DNA of 64,000 nt from Primula veris (Eukaryota; Streptophyta; Magnoliopsida; Ericales; Primulaceae): the NCBI GenBank assembly GCA_963682055.1, contig OY821742.1:29049060-29113059 (forward strand). The letters are read 5' to 3'. Numbering within the stretch: the stretch's first letter is position 1; each line of letters begins with the position of its first letter. Position numbers and translations under genes: made by a program. This document shows, in pieces, positions 45,481-59,723 of the stretch. Below the pieces are notes generated by a model. That model was given only the letters and a program-made list of their open reading frames with translations. It made no database searches and was not told where the DNA came from.

Positions 45481-48400
45481 TGATATGTAATATGTATCGT
45501 GTACTGTAAAATTGTATTTTCATACAAACAAAATCAGTAAAAGACATATAATCGGGTTGTAAATCGGAAATCATGTAATTGTAAAATATGTATTAATCTG
45601 TGGGATTTAATCTGTAACAAACTGAAAACAGTAGGACTGTTTTGTAATTCGCTGAAACTATTGGTTGTGCAAGCTAATTACTAAAGAACTAAACTAAAAC
45701 TTGTCTGAAATTATGGATGAAATTATGGACTGAAGCTGTAATAACGATGTAAATAGATATATAGTTTGCTGAAATTACACGGATAGTCCCTGTAGTATAT
45801 TAAATGTATAAAAACATTATATATGTGTTATAAAAGTCAATATTTGGTCTATAAATATTCACCCACATGCATATATATTTATTAAAAGGTAAGTGAATAA
45901 ATATTACATGTTATTTGAATAAATTGATATGTTTCCATGTAAATTTAACCTCTTTGCATGTTAAAATGACCATATATAATTAATTATTAATTAAGAATAT
46001 ATTACTTGCTTGCATGTTAATTACCATATAAAACGACATGTTAAAATTATCATGCCGTTTTATATGATAACTAATCCAGGACTCACAACACATGTTGGAT
46101 GTCATCTGTGATGAGGAAATAGCATATCATACTTACAAAATGACTATTTAGACGTTGATGTTATTACGTCACCACATACTAGTCACCCTGATGTGTGAAA
46201 ATATGATGCCCAATTTTTTCTGGATGCAATCTAGATGGGTAAAACAAGAGTTTGTTGTTACCCTTGAGATGAAGGCTAAGTCGTTGATTTTATTCCGCCG
46301 CCACATTTGAGACGTGATGACGTCTATAGTGAACAAATGTCTGAAATTGACATATTGGAGCGATCATTCACCAAAATACTAGCTCGGAAATTGTATTCCA
46401 TAAGCAGTATCGTGAATTTATATACACCATGTTCATTCATCGTCCATCTGTTTATGGATGAGAAAATGTCCCGATGAGCAGTTTTAATCCTATTGGGTCA
46501 ATGACGAATTGTTTGTCTGATATTAATGCTCTTCCTGGATATTTTTTTCCACGAATCGAGAACCGAGACAAGTGTTATTTGTCTCGAACTATCGCGATCC
46601 TGAAGAATTGCCTAGCCAAGCGAGGTTTTAGACAATCGTCAAAATCTAAGACATGTGGCTCCAAGACAGTTCTTGAAAGGAACAATATGCTTCATTGTCC
46701 CAAAGCAAGAGATAATGCTCAAAGAGTCAACTCTATGCTATAAAGACAAAGATCATGCACGGTTACCCCTTAAATAGTTCAAAACTATTATAAATATGGA
46801 AAATCCGATGCTAATGTGGTTAAAGCTAACTGAAAGTAAAATCATGAGACCACCGGTTTTGTGGCTCAAATGAGTTTGGTACCTTTCTTTATTGAGTTTG
46901 ATAAATCATTGAACCATTTTTTCGCTCATCTGGATTATGTTTTCCATTTGGATTATTATTTTTTCATTTGGACCATACTTTTTTATTATGGTTTGCCTGT
47001 TTACGAAATTTCTCGAAATAATTTAAAATGTTTTGAGCAAATTCATTTGACAAATGTGACCAAACTTTAAATTATCAAATTTTAGGCAATACTTGTGGTG
47101 TAGTTGGTTTTCTGGAAATAGTGGGTAACAGTGTACCACATAATTTCACCAACTATTTGCCTAAAAGAGTACTCAGTGACAACGATTCTGGACCTGTCGT
47201 TCCAAATTAAAATCTTTGGTAAAACCAAATTGATTTGTCAAATATGAGGCCTTATACTCATGTAGTTCCTGCCGTACCTTCTTGAGTTATAAAATATTTG
47301 AGAAAACCAGTGTTATCTGGTAATAGCTCATGAAAGAATTAAAATTTCTTTATATAGCCTCCATTCAATACGACCAAAAGTGTATTTTAGAGGAGTTGAA
47401 ATGTTTTTGAAGTGGTTGCTATCACATTTTTTAATAGCATTTAAAGTTACCTTATCATTTCCCTTGTCGTCGTTTGACAAATGATTTAGATGCTAAGACA
47501 TGATTGTCTGTACTATCATTCGCATGTCGTCGATTGATAAGAGTATTTTGATATTGTGGCATTGACCGGATGAGATATTCCCGGGTCAAAAGACGATGCT
47601 TGATTTATAATCGCATCGCATTTGGATTCTCTTTGAGAATATATTTCATGATTAATACGAAATTTATGCCACTAATGCTCACTTTGAAAGACTAGTATGT
47701 GTAAAGATCATGAAATGGACTCGTAGAATTTTTGTAAAGAATTGAAAGAGTTATTGTGGACTTATCCAACTATAAGACGGACCATAAATATAAATGGTTA
47801 TGGTTGATCCATCGACAATATGGTCACATTTTACTGTTGTCCACATAAATGCAGCACTTCCCAAACTCTTAGCCTTATCATTAAGTTCTCATGATCCGGA
47901 TTATCATGAAAAGTCTAGTCGACTTGATAATGCCGAAGAGTAATAATCGAATTCTCGATTTGTATTACTTGACTTTGGGAATTGAAATTGAACATAATAT
48001 TGATTATGTTCCGATCCAAAATGGACTCACAAAAAATTTAAGCAGTTGCAAATGATTGCACGCGTTATTTTGTGATGCGTACCTATATATTTCTCGATGG
48101 GGTCAAAATACATTGCATATTGCTGCATTGGTCCGTCTGAGGACCATAGTCACTCAAAACACTAAATGCGTACCAGTTGGTTACTGGTTATGAGCCAGAC
48201 GCCTCATATGAACGCATGTTTGAGTGCTTAATATTTTGATTGAGCCGCTATAACGTTCAAAATATGGACCTCTGAAGGGGACATAAGTCGATTATAAATC
48301 CCCTGCCTATCATTTAATAGAGTAATATTGGCACGCAATCTCTATACCGCATGATATGCGAAAGTGACATCGCTAAGACTGTTGTCCTCGTCGTTAGGGG

Positions 48401-51192
48401 GAGATTTGCAATTTACCGTTGATAAGGAACGACGTGAAGTAACGTGACATAACCCACTTAGTCTTAGCTTCATCCCCAAAACTGCACTTAGTGATAAGTA
48501 AGTGCATAGACTCCCTCAAGTCTAACTAAATGCCAAACACATTTAATGACTTTATGAGATGTCATGAGATCATTTATACCTGCTGCAAAATGCTTACAAG
48601 GATAGACGTCCCTATCGGACGCCGTGTTCCTGTCATAACACGTTCCTTTGGCCGAATCCGCCAAGCAAAGGACGCTGCCATCAGCCGTCAGTCTATCATC
48701 CTTCCCAAGATATGAGGAAGTTGACCGTTCTTAATTCGTTCAGCCCCAGAGGCGGTGAACTGAAACTCGTTTGTCGCACGAGATTATAAAGGATCTAGGA
48801 GATGTGTGATTTCTCCTCATCATGAGAATCTTGAAATATCTGTCGATCATGATATCTTAGATGATATTGAAGTGAAAAGAGACTGTCATTGATTACTTGT
48901 TCATATATTCGGTGATGACTGATAATATGAGCAAATTATGACAGGGAACCATGTACCGTTGTCTGAAGTCAACGTAAAATAGACTGGCCTAATGGAAACT
49001 TGCAATCCAAGTAGACTCCTTAGCGAAAGTGTGTTCGGACCTGTAGCCCAAACACCACCAATGTTAAACGAGTTCGTTTATTTGGTTATTCGTAAGGAAG
49101 AGTAATGAGAATAATGAGATTGTAGAATGCTCGCCTAGTAGTGGAAGGCTTCTCTCACACCTTGTAATTGATTACTAGATTGTTTATTTTCTCGTAATGG
49201 ACGTTATAATGGTCCCCTACTTTATCAGTTTAGTAGTTTCAACTGAATATGCAGCATGCGATTGTGGTCATGGTTTTATCTCTGATTTAGACAAAGAGAT
49301 ATAGATGAAGGTCCCTGTGTGACTTTATGTGCTTGAATCAATTAGTTCCTGACCACGGAACACAGTCTAAGTGAGTACTTGATCAGCTTGGGATACTTGA
49401 AAAAGCATTATGCCCTTTGTGTGTTTTATTATATGATTCGGTTTTGGATTTGCCTTCGAGATGAAGGATCTTGGGAAGACACGATGGTGATTTGGCCTGA
49501 TGATCGAGTCCCGTAAAGATTGAATCTAAGTCCATGATTCAGACTACACCCAGAAGGTATTATGACGTTTTAGTCATCATAACACTAAGTCGTCAGATTC
49601 TCCCATGATCGTTCGATCACTAGACATTGATATAGACCCGGTCCGTCCCTGATGAGACGATGAAGAGATATTGAATCATAATGTTCATATCTAAGTACAA
49701 TAAGCACATCATTATACTTCGTTTAATGTGTTAGGACGAACATCTCGTATGCTGTGAATGGTATTACTCGATACAGTATCGTGCCAACACGCTGCCATCG
49801 AAATGGCATAAAATACATTTCCCATTAAGATGAGGGTTTGTAATCTCATTTGCGTCATCGAGTGTACCTACCCCGTTCGCTACTCGATTTAACGCAACTT
49901 TTTTCGGTTATACCGATGCCGGTTACTTATCAGACTCGCATAAGGGATATTCCTAATATGGTCTGTTTTGACCATTAGGAATAAGGCGATATCTTGGAGG
50001 TTTTGGAATGACTCCAAACGAATCACTCTGATCTACCCATGCTCTATGAGACGACTAGAGAGTGTATATGGCTTCGAGCTAGTATTAGCCATATTTGAAT
50101 TACATATGCCCTGTCTCACGATCCAGATAAAACACTTGTTATTTGAGGACAACTTGTTGTTATCGATCAAAAGAGACATGATTATATTATGCTATTTTAC
50201 ATTTATCGTCGAAAAAAATTTTCACATATGAAGTTTAAGAGCATCTTGTTGAATGTCATTCTATTCCACGTTAGATTTTATTGCATCCAGTCGTTGCAAG
50301 TAATTGAACCATCCAGTCGAATGCTCGTACTCTTTTTTGGAATACGAAATCATTGCACCCATTTGTGTGCAAGTGAGGGGGAGCATCCAGCATAATGCTT
50401 ATTGCACTAATTACTACTTAGTCGAAATCATCGCATCCTATCGTGTGCAAGTGAGGGGGAGCATCCAGTCGCATGCTCGTGTACTCTTTTTGTCCTTGGA
50501 CCAATGTTTTTTTCTCACTGGGTTTTTCTTGGCAAACTTTTTAGCGAGACACGTTCCCATCATATCTCACTTAAGATTACCGAAATTAGGGGGAGCATCC
50601 TTTTGTATATTTCTGTGTACTCTTTTGTCATTCGACTAGAGGTTTTTTCCCACTGGGTTTATCTAGCAAGTTTTTGATGAGGCACATGTTTTGTGTTTGA
50701 TTTTCTATCACTACCACTGTTGCACTTTTTTTTCCTTCGATCAGAAATTTTCCCATTGGATTTGCTCTGCCAAGGTTTTAATGAGACATCGTTTTGTGTT
50801 TAGTTACTTACATGGTATTTCGGCCTATATCATTCGCCTACATAGTTTCTCCTAGGTACCGGTTTTGTCCCGCATTGGGTTTTTCGGCCGTAAGGTTTTT
50901 ATGTGTTTAGCACCGTGAATGATTATCGACTGCATGAAGACGAAGAATTCAAGACGTACAAATGGGGAGTGTTGAATATTATTGAACTTTTGGGCCTTAC
51001 TCATAGTGGGCCTAAGTTGGAATTTCTATCTTTTATAAACCTAATATGTAGTATATAAAGAAGGTTAGAGTACTCTTGTATTGATACACATTCTGTTTAA
51101 TAAATACCATATTGTTGTCTTTTCATATTTCTCTCTCTATATCTATATATATCTCGTATATATATATATAACGAGCTAATATGTCACATAAC
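45480..51192 (+). mobile_element. Copia element 1, degenerate, 5' LTR not found
   Basis: Internal sequence is collinear with copia element 2 (about 53.4-59.7 kb) at high but imperfect identity. Recognisable decayed pieces, in order, are gag with a broken zinc knuckle (about 46470-46860), integrase (about 47980-48430), reverse transcriptase with the 'FEMKDLGK' end (about 49458), and a scrap of RNase H. No frame is open beyond about 110 codons. The region after RNase H has the same repeated 'cactgggtttt..' units as element 2. A candidate 3' LTR begins at 50970. Orientation is plus. No matching 5' LTR is seen, so it is truncated or rearranged. Confidence 0.75.
50970..51192 (+). repeat. Candidate 3' LTR of copia element 1
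   Basis: Starts TGTTGAATATT right after a purine-rich 'aaatggggag' and appears to end near 'cacataaca' (51192). It bears no obvious likeness to the LTR of element 2 although the internal regions are related. The right end is tentative because no partner LTR exists in the window. Confidence 0.5.
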
Positions 51193-51203
51193 AATTATAT
51201 TAT

Positions 51204-52674
51204 ATACTATCAGGTTTATTAGTACTCTGGTACAACATTAATTCATTTTGTTTTTCATGCAAAATTAGTAATCTAAAGTAATGACATTTTTTTTGAAATA
51301 AAAAAGTAATGACATTTGATAGAATAAATTATACGAGTACTATATGACAGAATGACAGAATGAGAATTTTGCTATTCATTCATTATATATATATATACTA
51401 GCAGGTTTATTAGTACGAACAACCTTTAATTCATTTCGTTTTGTTTTTCATGCAAAATTAGTAGTTTAAAGTAACGACGTTGATATAATATTTATACTGT
51501 ATTTTCTCTATAAAAAAATATCTAACCAAATAAACAGGGTTTTTTTTAAGAAACCAGATAAAATGATTGAACACAATTGGGGTTAGGGCTTGTAGAAGGA
51601 GGCAGAAAAGGCCGTATAAGAGTAGTATCTAAGGGAATATGCAGGGCGGATCCAGAATTTTAGATTCGGAGACACAAATTTTTATAATAATAAAGGTGAC
51701 TAGTGCCGAAAAATTTATAAATTCATGTAAAGTTAGAATAATGTGTTCTAATATTTGAATAAATAAGTTCGGGTAAACTCTTTAAAATCAATATATATAT
51801 ATATATATATATATCGATTTGGTTTTATTTAAATTGAAAACAAAACTAATGTAATTCGTTTACATAGCTAGTTTCCCAAAAAAACAAACCAATTAATAAT
51901 TCATTCGACGTTTGTTGTTCGGTTTGTCCAGTTTGGTCGATTTGCTTACAAACAAAATAGACAGAACGAACATTGAATGTTATAAGAGTACAATAAAAAC
52001 CGTCACGATATAATAGAAAGTAAAAAAACAAAATAAACTATAAAATCTTATCAAATTCTAGAATAAACAGATTAATTTGTGTAGTAAAAACCTTCAATGC
52101 CTTCAAGTTATCTTATCAAATGAATAAACGTTAATTATAAGCAGTCAGTTCACGATTCAAGTACAGCTAAGTTATATCTCAGTTATAAGTATGTTCTGTG
52201 GTATATATCACATTCATTTTCAATAAACAAATTAAGTTGTTATGGAAAAACCTTCAATGCCTTTGAGATTAGATGGATTTATACCCTTGTTTTTTGTTTA
52301 TGATACTAGTATCGTTGTAAACTTGTACGAAAATTCTTATTTATAATACGAGTATTGTTGTAACATTGTAGAAAAGAAAGTCATCTTACCAAATGAATAA
52401 AATTTAATTAAAAATATAGTATATGTACCAAAAAAATAGAGATATTATGTATTAATATAAATTTAAAGTGTATTTTCGTAATTACATTTGGTAAAAAATT
52501 TGGAGGTATGGAACTACATGCCCCTAACTGCATCCGCCGCTGGAAACATGTATGAGAATTTTGCTATTTAATAGTAGAACAACCTTAATTTTGATTTGTT
52601 TTGTTTTTCATGCAAAATTAGTGATCTAAAGTAATGACGTTGATATATTAATTATACTATTCTTATACTATTCG

Positions 52675-52734
<60 letters not shown>

Positions 52735-52855
52735 TATCAGGTATAGTACTAGAACAACCTTACTTCATTTTGTTTTGTTTTGTTTTCATCATTTTGTTTT
52801 GTTTTGTTTTCATGCAAAATTAGTAATTTAAACTTTAAAATAAGGACGTAGAATA
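51204..52855. repeat. Four dispersed copies of an about 100-bp unit
   Basis: A unit containing 'atgcaaaattagta' with upstream 'ttattagta.. acaacctt.attca' and 'ttttgtttt' occurs at about 51204-51292, 51389-51490, 52556-52650 and 52731-52855, three copies preceded by TA repeats. The longest TA run (about 52675-52732) is next to the last copy. Confidence 0.65.
51642..52542. mobile_element. hAT-like non-autonomous element
   Basis: Ends CAGGGCGGATCCAG on the left and, inverted, CAGCGGCGGATGCAG on the right; the 8-bp flanks GGAATATG (51634-51641) and GAAACATG (52543-52550) match at six positions. About 900 bp, AT-rich, no transposase frame. The CAG-GCGGA ends and 8-bp duplication point to the hAT group; this is inference. 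Confidence 0.5.
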
Positions 52856-52864
52856 TTTATGCTC

Positions 52865-53115
52865 TGTTGTGATACATTGCATGTGGTTGTCCATATTCAT
52901 GTATCGGTTACATACATTGTGTATAACCTTTGAGTTTATGACTTATGGCTTTCTAGCTTCTCGCATATACATGTATCTTGTTCCATCCCTCCACTATATA
53001 AAGGGGTTGAACTCTTCATAGTTAAACACATATTCATACTCGAATAAGACGACTTTACTCTCTCTCTATACATATCTTACTTTGTCGATACTTTGCTAAT
53101 AGTTGCCACAAAACA
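52865..53115 (+). repeat. 5' LTR of copia element 2
   Basis: 251 bp, TGTTGTGATA...CAAAACA, with the TATA box 'ctatataaagg' near 52994. Confidence 0.9.
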
Positions 53116-54929
53116 CGTTATCGGCACTTTGCTTAACGACGGAATAAAGAAATAGCTAGATAATTTCATTAGAAGTGAGTATAGGGATCTATTTCTTTCT
53201 CGACGAGTTAGGAAGAGGGTTTATTGGGTTGCTAAATCACATATCGATCATCTTTTCGCATTTCCGAATTAAGGTATATGAATTTCTACTTGTAATAATA
53301 CGTAGAAATTGCATGATTAATCAAGAATAGAACCAGAAATCTCATGTTTAAGATTTATATCACATGATGGATGTTTTTTTTGATGAAAAATTGCTATTGG
53401 AACCCATATATGTCACTTATAAAACGAGTTATAACTTGTATAGTTAGACATAATAAACTATCGGACCTAAACTGTCATTTTTAGAACATTGGAGGACTAA
53501 TCTGTAACTAACTGAAACATTAGGGTTTCTCTGTAAAGCTCCTGAAACTATAGGACCAGAGCTGTAATTACCCTTAAAATGCATATAGTTTCTGTATTTA
53601 CACTCGTAGCCCTTGTAGTTATTCCTTATACACAGAATAGTATATATGTACGAGTTTACCCAATGTTTTAGTCCGAAAATACTTATTTACATGCAAATGA
53701 TCTAAGATTTAATTGCTACAACTTCTAAAATTTGTAGAAAATCTTGTAGAAAATACCTCTTGCATGATAACATTAATTTCTTGTGTGACATTAACTAATT
53801 TAGCATCTTAGCATGCCACCATTTATTGCCTATGAATTGATATAACCTATGCGATGTATTAATTACCCATAGAAAATGTCAAAGGTCACACTTTAGTGTT
53901 GGATTAAATAATAACTCATGTGGTTTAATATTACTACTCCATGTTAGGACTAGTTTACATGAGTATGGCATGCCTTTATATTACGATATTGTTGAATGCT
54001 ATTTTATCTTGTCACATAAAAGCCCGTAGACATTTATATGTTACGTGAGCTTATGAATTGCCTCGAATTTGAACATTTTACAAGGTATCTCTTTTGAGTA
54101 GAAATTTTCCTCAAGCTTAAACATTTAGATGTAGCTTTTGAGTTGAAAATTTGCGAAATCCGGTATATGTATTCACATTTAAGTTGGAATAATTATGAAT
54201 CTTCCCCAAATAGGCTCACCTATTTGGATACGATGTCTAGAAAAGATAAAGGCGGAAGTCGCTCTCCTAATGAGGTCAGTTTTTAAGTGGCATTCGTGCC
54301 CACCCCCCTCACCGTCTTTCCTGGTCGTGTTCAAGTAGAGCTACCGAAAGGGGTTGAGTAAATAATAAGTTCCCCGAGTGTGTTTATATAGGTGTATTTT
54401 TCGCCGAATTGGTGTCTCAGTATCGACCTGTCGTTCGATCAATGAGAACCTATTCACAAAAGCAAAACTTGTGTTTTTCGAACCTGCCGTTTCGAAACAA
54501 AATTTCTGCTTATGAAAACCATAATCAACATATAAACCTGTCGTTTTATATGATCATTAATCCAGAACTCCCAACACATGTTGGATGCCATCTATGATGA
54601 GGAAAATTGCAAAACATACTTGCGAAATGATTGTTTAGACGATGATGTTATTTCATCACCACAGTTCGTCACCCTGATGTGTGTAAATGTGATGCCATAT
54701 TTTTTTTGGATACCATCTTTGATGAGTAAAACACGAGCTTGTTGTTACTCATAAGACGAAGGCTAATGCGTTGATTTTATTCCGCCGTCACATTTGAGAC
54801 GTGATGACGTCTATGGTGAACAAATGTCTGAAATTGACATATTGGAGCAATCTTTCACCAAAATACTAGCTTGGAAATTGTATTCCTTAAGCAGTATCGT
54901 GAATTTATATTCACCATGTTTCTTTATCA

Positions 54930-55370
54930 CCCATATGTTATTGGATAAAAAAAATTACCCCGGTGAGTAGTTTTAATCCTATTGGGTCAATTGCGAATTG
55001 TTTGCCTGATATTAATGCTCTTCGTGTACATTTTTTTTCCACGAATCAAGAACCGAGACAAGTGTTATTTGTCTCGAACTGTCGCGATCCCAATGAATCG
55101 TCTAGCCAAGCGAGCTTTTAGACAATCGTCAAAATCGAAAACCAGTGGCTCCAAGACAGTAATTGAAAGGAATAATATGACCCGTTGTCACAAAGCAAGA
55201 GATAATGCTCAAGGAGCCAACTCTATGCTATAAAGACAAAGGTCATGCACGGTTACTCCTTAAATAGTTCACAACTATTATAAAGGTGAAAAAAACCGAT
55301 TCTAATGTGGTTAAAGCTAACTGAAAGGAAACTCTTAAGACCCCGGTTTTGTGGCTCAAATGAGTTTGGT
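54930..55370 (+). pseudogene. Decayed gag of copia element 2
   Basis: Collinear with 46470-46860 in element 1. A frame of 83 codons (54982-55233) ends just before the remains of the CCHC zinc knuckle, which is shifted and stop-broken. The identification rests on the position and on the 'KARDNAQ' then Cys-Tyr..Lys-Asp-His pattern. Confidence 0.45.
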
Positions 55371-58300
55371 ACCTTTCTTTATTAATTTTGGAGCCGATTT
55401 GTCGCTCATCTTGATTATGTTTTTCTATTTGGAGTATGATTATTCCATTTGGACCATACTTTTGGATTATGGTTTGCATGTTTACGAAATTTCTCGAAAT
55501 AATTTAAAATATTTTTGAGCAAATTCTTTTGACAAATGTGACCAAACTTTAAATTATGAAATTTTAGGCAATACTTGTGGGGTAGTTGATTTTTTTTTGG
55601 AAATAGTGGATAACGGTGTACCACATAATTTCACCAACTACTTTCCTACAGAATCCTAACTGACAACGATTTTGGACCTGTCGCTCCAAATCGGAATCTT
55701 CGGTAAAACCAAATTGATTTGTCTAAAATGAGTCATTATACTCCAGGTCCTGTCGTACCTTGTTGAATTATAAGATATTCGAGAAAAACAGTGTCATATG
55801 GTAATAGCTCATGAAATAATTAAAATTTCTTTACATAGCCTCCCCTCAATACGAGCAAAAGCGTATTTTAGAGGAGTTGAAATGTCTTTCAAGTGGTTGC
55901 TACCACATTCTTTAAAGCATTTAAAGTTACCTTATCATTTTACCTGTCGTCGAATGATAAATGATTTTGATGCTAAGACATGATTGTCTATACTATCATT
56001 CGCATGTCGTCGATTGATTAGAGCATTTTGATATTGTGGCATTGACCGGATGAGATATTTCCGGGTCAAAAGACGATGCTTGATTTATAATCGCATCGCA
56101 TTTGGATTCTCTCTAAGAATATATTTCGCGATTAATCCGAATTTTATGACATTAATGCTCATTTTGAAAGACTGATATGTGTAAAAATCACGAAATGAAC
56201 TCGTAGAATTCTTATAAAGAATTGAAGGAGTTATTGTGGAATTATCCAACCATAAGACGGACCATAGATATAAATGGTTATGGTTGATGCATCGACAATA
56301 TGGTCACATTTTAATGTTGTCCACATAAATGCAGCACTTTCCAAACTTTTAGCCCTATCATTAAGTTGATGACTCATGATCCGGATTATCCGGAAAAGTC
56401 TAGTCGACTTGATAATTCCGAAAAGTACGAATCAAAATTTTGATTTGAATTACTTGAGTTTGGAAATTGAAATTGAACATCCTGTCGATTATGTTCAGAC
56501 CCAAATGGACTCACGGAAAGTTTGATGATGCGACTGCAAATGGTTGCACGCACATCTTTGTCTTGCGCACCAAGATTTATATTTCCGTGTGGGGTTATGC
56601 TATTTTGTTGCATTGGTCCGTCATGAGGCCCATAGACACTCAAACACCATATGCATACCAGCTGGTTACTGGTTATGAGCCAGAAGTCTCATATTAACGA
56701 TTAATTAATATTTTGATTGAGTCACTATAGCGTTCAAAATATGGACCTCTGAAGGGGACATAAGTCGATTATGAATCTCCTGCCTATCATTTGATAGAGT
56801 AACTTTGGCAAGCGATCTCTTTACCGCATGATATGCAAAAGTGACATCGCTAAGACTGTTCTCCCCGTCGTTAGGGGGAGATTTGCACGTTACCGTTGAT
56901 AAGGAACGACGTGAACTAACAAGGCATAACCCACTCGATCTTAGCTTGATCCCAAAACTGCACTTAGTGATAAGTAAGTGCATAGACTCCCTAAAGTCTA
57001 ACTAAATGTCAAACGCATTTAATGACTTTATGAGATGTCACGAGATCATTTATACCTGCTGCAAAATGCTTGCAAAGATAGACGTCACTATCGGACGCCG
57101 TGTTCCTGTCGTAACACGTTGCTTTGGCCGAACCCGCCAAGCAAAGGACGCTGCTGTCGGCCGTCAGTCTGTCATCCTTCCCAAGATACGAGGAAGTTGA
57201 CCGGTTCTTAATTCGTTCAGCCCCAGAGGTGGTGAACTAAAACTCGTTTGTCGCACGAGATTATAAAGGATCAAGGAGATGTGTGATTTCCTCCTCATCC
57301 TGAGAATCTCGAAATATCTGTCGATCATGATATCTTAGACGATATTGAAGCGAAACGAGACTGTCATTGCTTACTTGTTCATATATTCGGTGACGACTGA
57401 TAATATGGACAAATTATGACAGGGAACCACATATCGTTGCCTGAAGTCAACAAAAATCAGACTGAACAAATGGAAACTTACATTCTAAGGCAAATTCCTT
57501 AGCGAAACAAAGTGTGTGTGAACCTGTCGTTCCAACAGCACCCAATGTCTAAACGAGTTTGTTTATTTGGGTATTCGTAAGGAAGTGTGATGAGAATAAT
57601 GAGGATATACATTGCTCGCCTCCTAGCTCAAGGTTTCTCTCACACCTTGGAATTGATTGCAAGATGGTTTATTTCCTCGTAATGGATGTTATAACGGTCC
57701 CCTACTTTATCAGTTTAGTAGTTTCCGAAAAAACTGAGTATGCAGCCATGAATGTGGTCATATTTTATCTCTGTGGGGATTTATACAAGAGATGTGGATG
57801 AAGGTCCCTGTGTGACTTTATATGCTTGAATCAAGTAGTTTCTGACCACGGAACACGATCTCAATTGACTGAGACGTTCACTATACGGATTAATATAATC
57901 CGAGCGGATGTGGTATACCCGTCTAAGTGAGTACTTGATCAGCTTGGGATACTTAAACAAGTATTATGCCCTTGCGTGTTTTTATTATGCGATCCACTTT
58001 TGGATTTGCCTTCGAGATGAAGGATCTTGGGAAGAAACGGTAGTGACTCGGCCTGATGATCGAGTCCCGTAAAGATTTAATCTAAGTCCATGATTCAGAC
58101 AACACCCAGAAGGTGTTATGACATTTTAGTCATCATGACTCTAAGTTGTTAGATTCTCTCATGATCGTTCGATCACTAGACATTAATATAGACCCAGTCC
58201 GTCCCTGATGAGACGATGAAGAGATATTGAACCATGATGTTCATATCTAAGTACAATAAACGCATCATTGTACTTTGTCTAATGTGCTAGAACGAACATC

Positions 58301-58409
58301 TCGTCTGTTGTGAATGGTATAGCTCGACACAGCATCGCGCTAACACGCTGCCATCGAAATGGCATAAAAGACATTTTCCCATTACCTTAAGGTAACTCTA
58401 GATGAGGGC

Positions 58410-58967
58410 TTGTATTATCCCATTTTGCGTCATCGAATGTACCTACCCCCTTCGATACTCGAATTAACGCAACCCTTTTTCGGTTATACCGATGCTGGTT
58501 ACTTATCAGACCCGCACAAGGGACGTTCCCAATCTGGTTATGTCTTTACCATTGGGAACACGGCTATATCATGGAGGTCTCGTAAACAGACCTTGGTGGC
58601 TACTTTGACGAACCACTCTGAGCTACTCGCGCTTTATGAGGCGACTATAGAGTGTGTATGGCTTCGAGCAGTTATTGGCCATATAAGAAGTACATGTGAT
58701 CTAACTTACGATCTTGATGAACCAGTTGTCATTTATGAGGATAACACTGCTGTTATTGATCAAGCGAAACATGGTTACATCAAAGGTGACGCCACTAAGC
58801 GTATCTCGCCAAAGTTGTTCTTTACACATGAACAACAAGCGCTTCAAAGGATTGAAGTGAAGCATATTGGATCCGAGAACAATCATGCAGACTTGTTCAC
58901 CTAGTCACTGCCAAAATATTCGTTCCCAAAACATGTTAGAGCGATCGGACTTAGGAAGCTCTCCGAG
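58410..58967 (+). pseudogene. Open RNase H domain of copia element 2
   Basis: 164 codons without a stop, ending at TAG 58902-58904. Shows the copia RNase H pattern: 'YTDAGYLSDPHKGRSQSGYVF' start with the first catalytic Asp, 'HSELLALYEAT' with the Glu, 'YEDNTAVIDQA' with the next Asp, and the 'HADLFT' end. The TAG replaces the Lys usually seen after ADLFT; about 20 more codons continue in frame ('SLPK..F') to a stop near 58966. This intact stretch contrasts with the heavily mutated reverse transcriptase directly before it. Confidence 0.85.
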
Positions 58968-59188
58968 CTTTCCTAAACGACATGTTTCCATGCACCATGT
59001 TGTGTGCAAGTGAGGGGGAGCATCCTGACGTATGCTTAGCACCCTGTTGTGTGTATCCTCACATATGCTTAGTATCCTGTTGCGTGCAAGTAAGAAAGAG
59101 CATCCTGACGTATGATTAGTTCTCACTAGTTATTATTTCCGCACCCAGTTGTGTGCATGTGAGGGGGAGCATGAATGGTTGCATGTGT

Positions 59189-59636
59189 ACTCTTTTTGTC
59201 CTTAGTTCAAGGGTTTGTCCCACTGGGTTTACCTTGACAAGGTTTTTAGCGGGACACATTTCTAATCCCATTCTCACTTATGATTGCCGAAATCAGGGGG
59301 AGTATACAGTTGTATACTTCTGACCATCGTGCACTCTTTTGTGCTTCGATTAGAGTTTTGTCCCACAGGGTTTTCTCTAACAAGGTTTTAATGAGACACA
59401 CCGTGTATGGTTATTTCCCCCGCTACTACTGATAGTTGTGTACTCTTTTTTCCTTCGACCAAGTTTTTTCCCACTGGGTTTTCTTGGCAAGGTTTTGATG
59501 AGGCACATATTTTCTAGTCAGTTAATTCACGCACCTTTATGGCGTTTCGGCCCACTCCATTCGGCAACACCTTTTTTTGTCCTATGATCCGATTTTTTTG
59601 TCCCACATCGGGTTTTCCGGACTTGAGGTTTTATGT
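59189..59636 (+). repeat. Repeated 'tcccactgggtttt' units before the copia 3' LTR
   Basis: Four imperfect 70-bp units (about 59189, 59329, 59438, 59571), each with 'tactctttt.t', 'tcccac.gggtttt' and 'aaggttt'. The same units occur in element 1 (about 50487-50910). Nearby 'gtgcaagtgagggggagcat' is also repeated. Confidence 0.75.
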
Positions 59637-59723
59637 GTTGACAATAGCGAATGCGACTCAACAACTCATCAGAGTCTATGAAGACGAGGAAGCTTGCAGT
59701 ATGTTTGGACACCCAAGGGGGAG

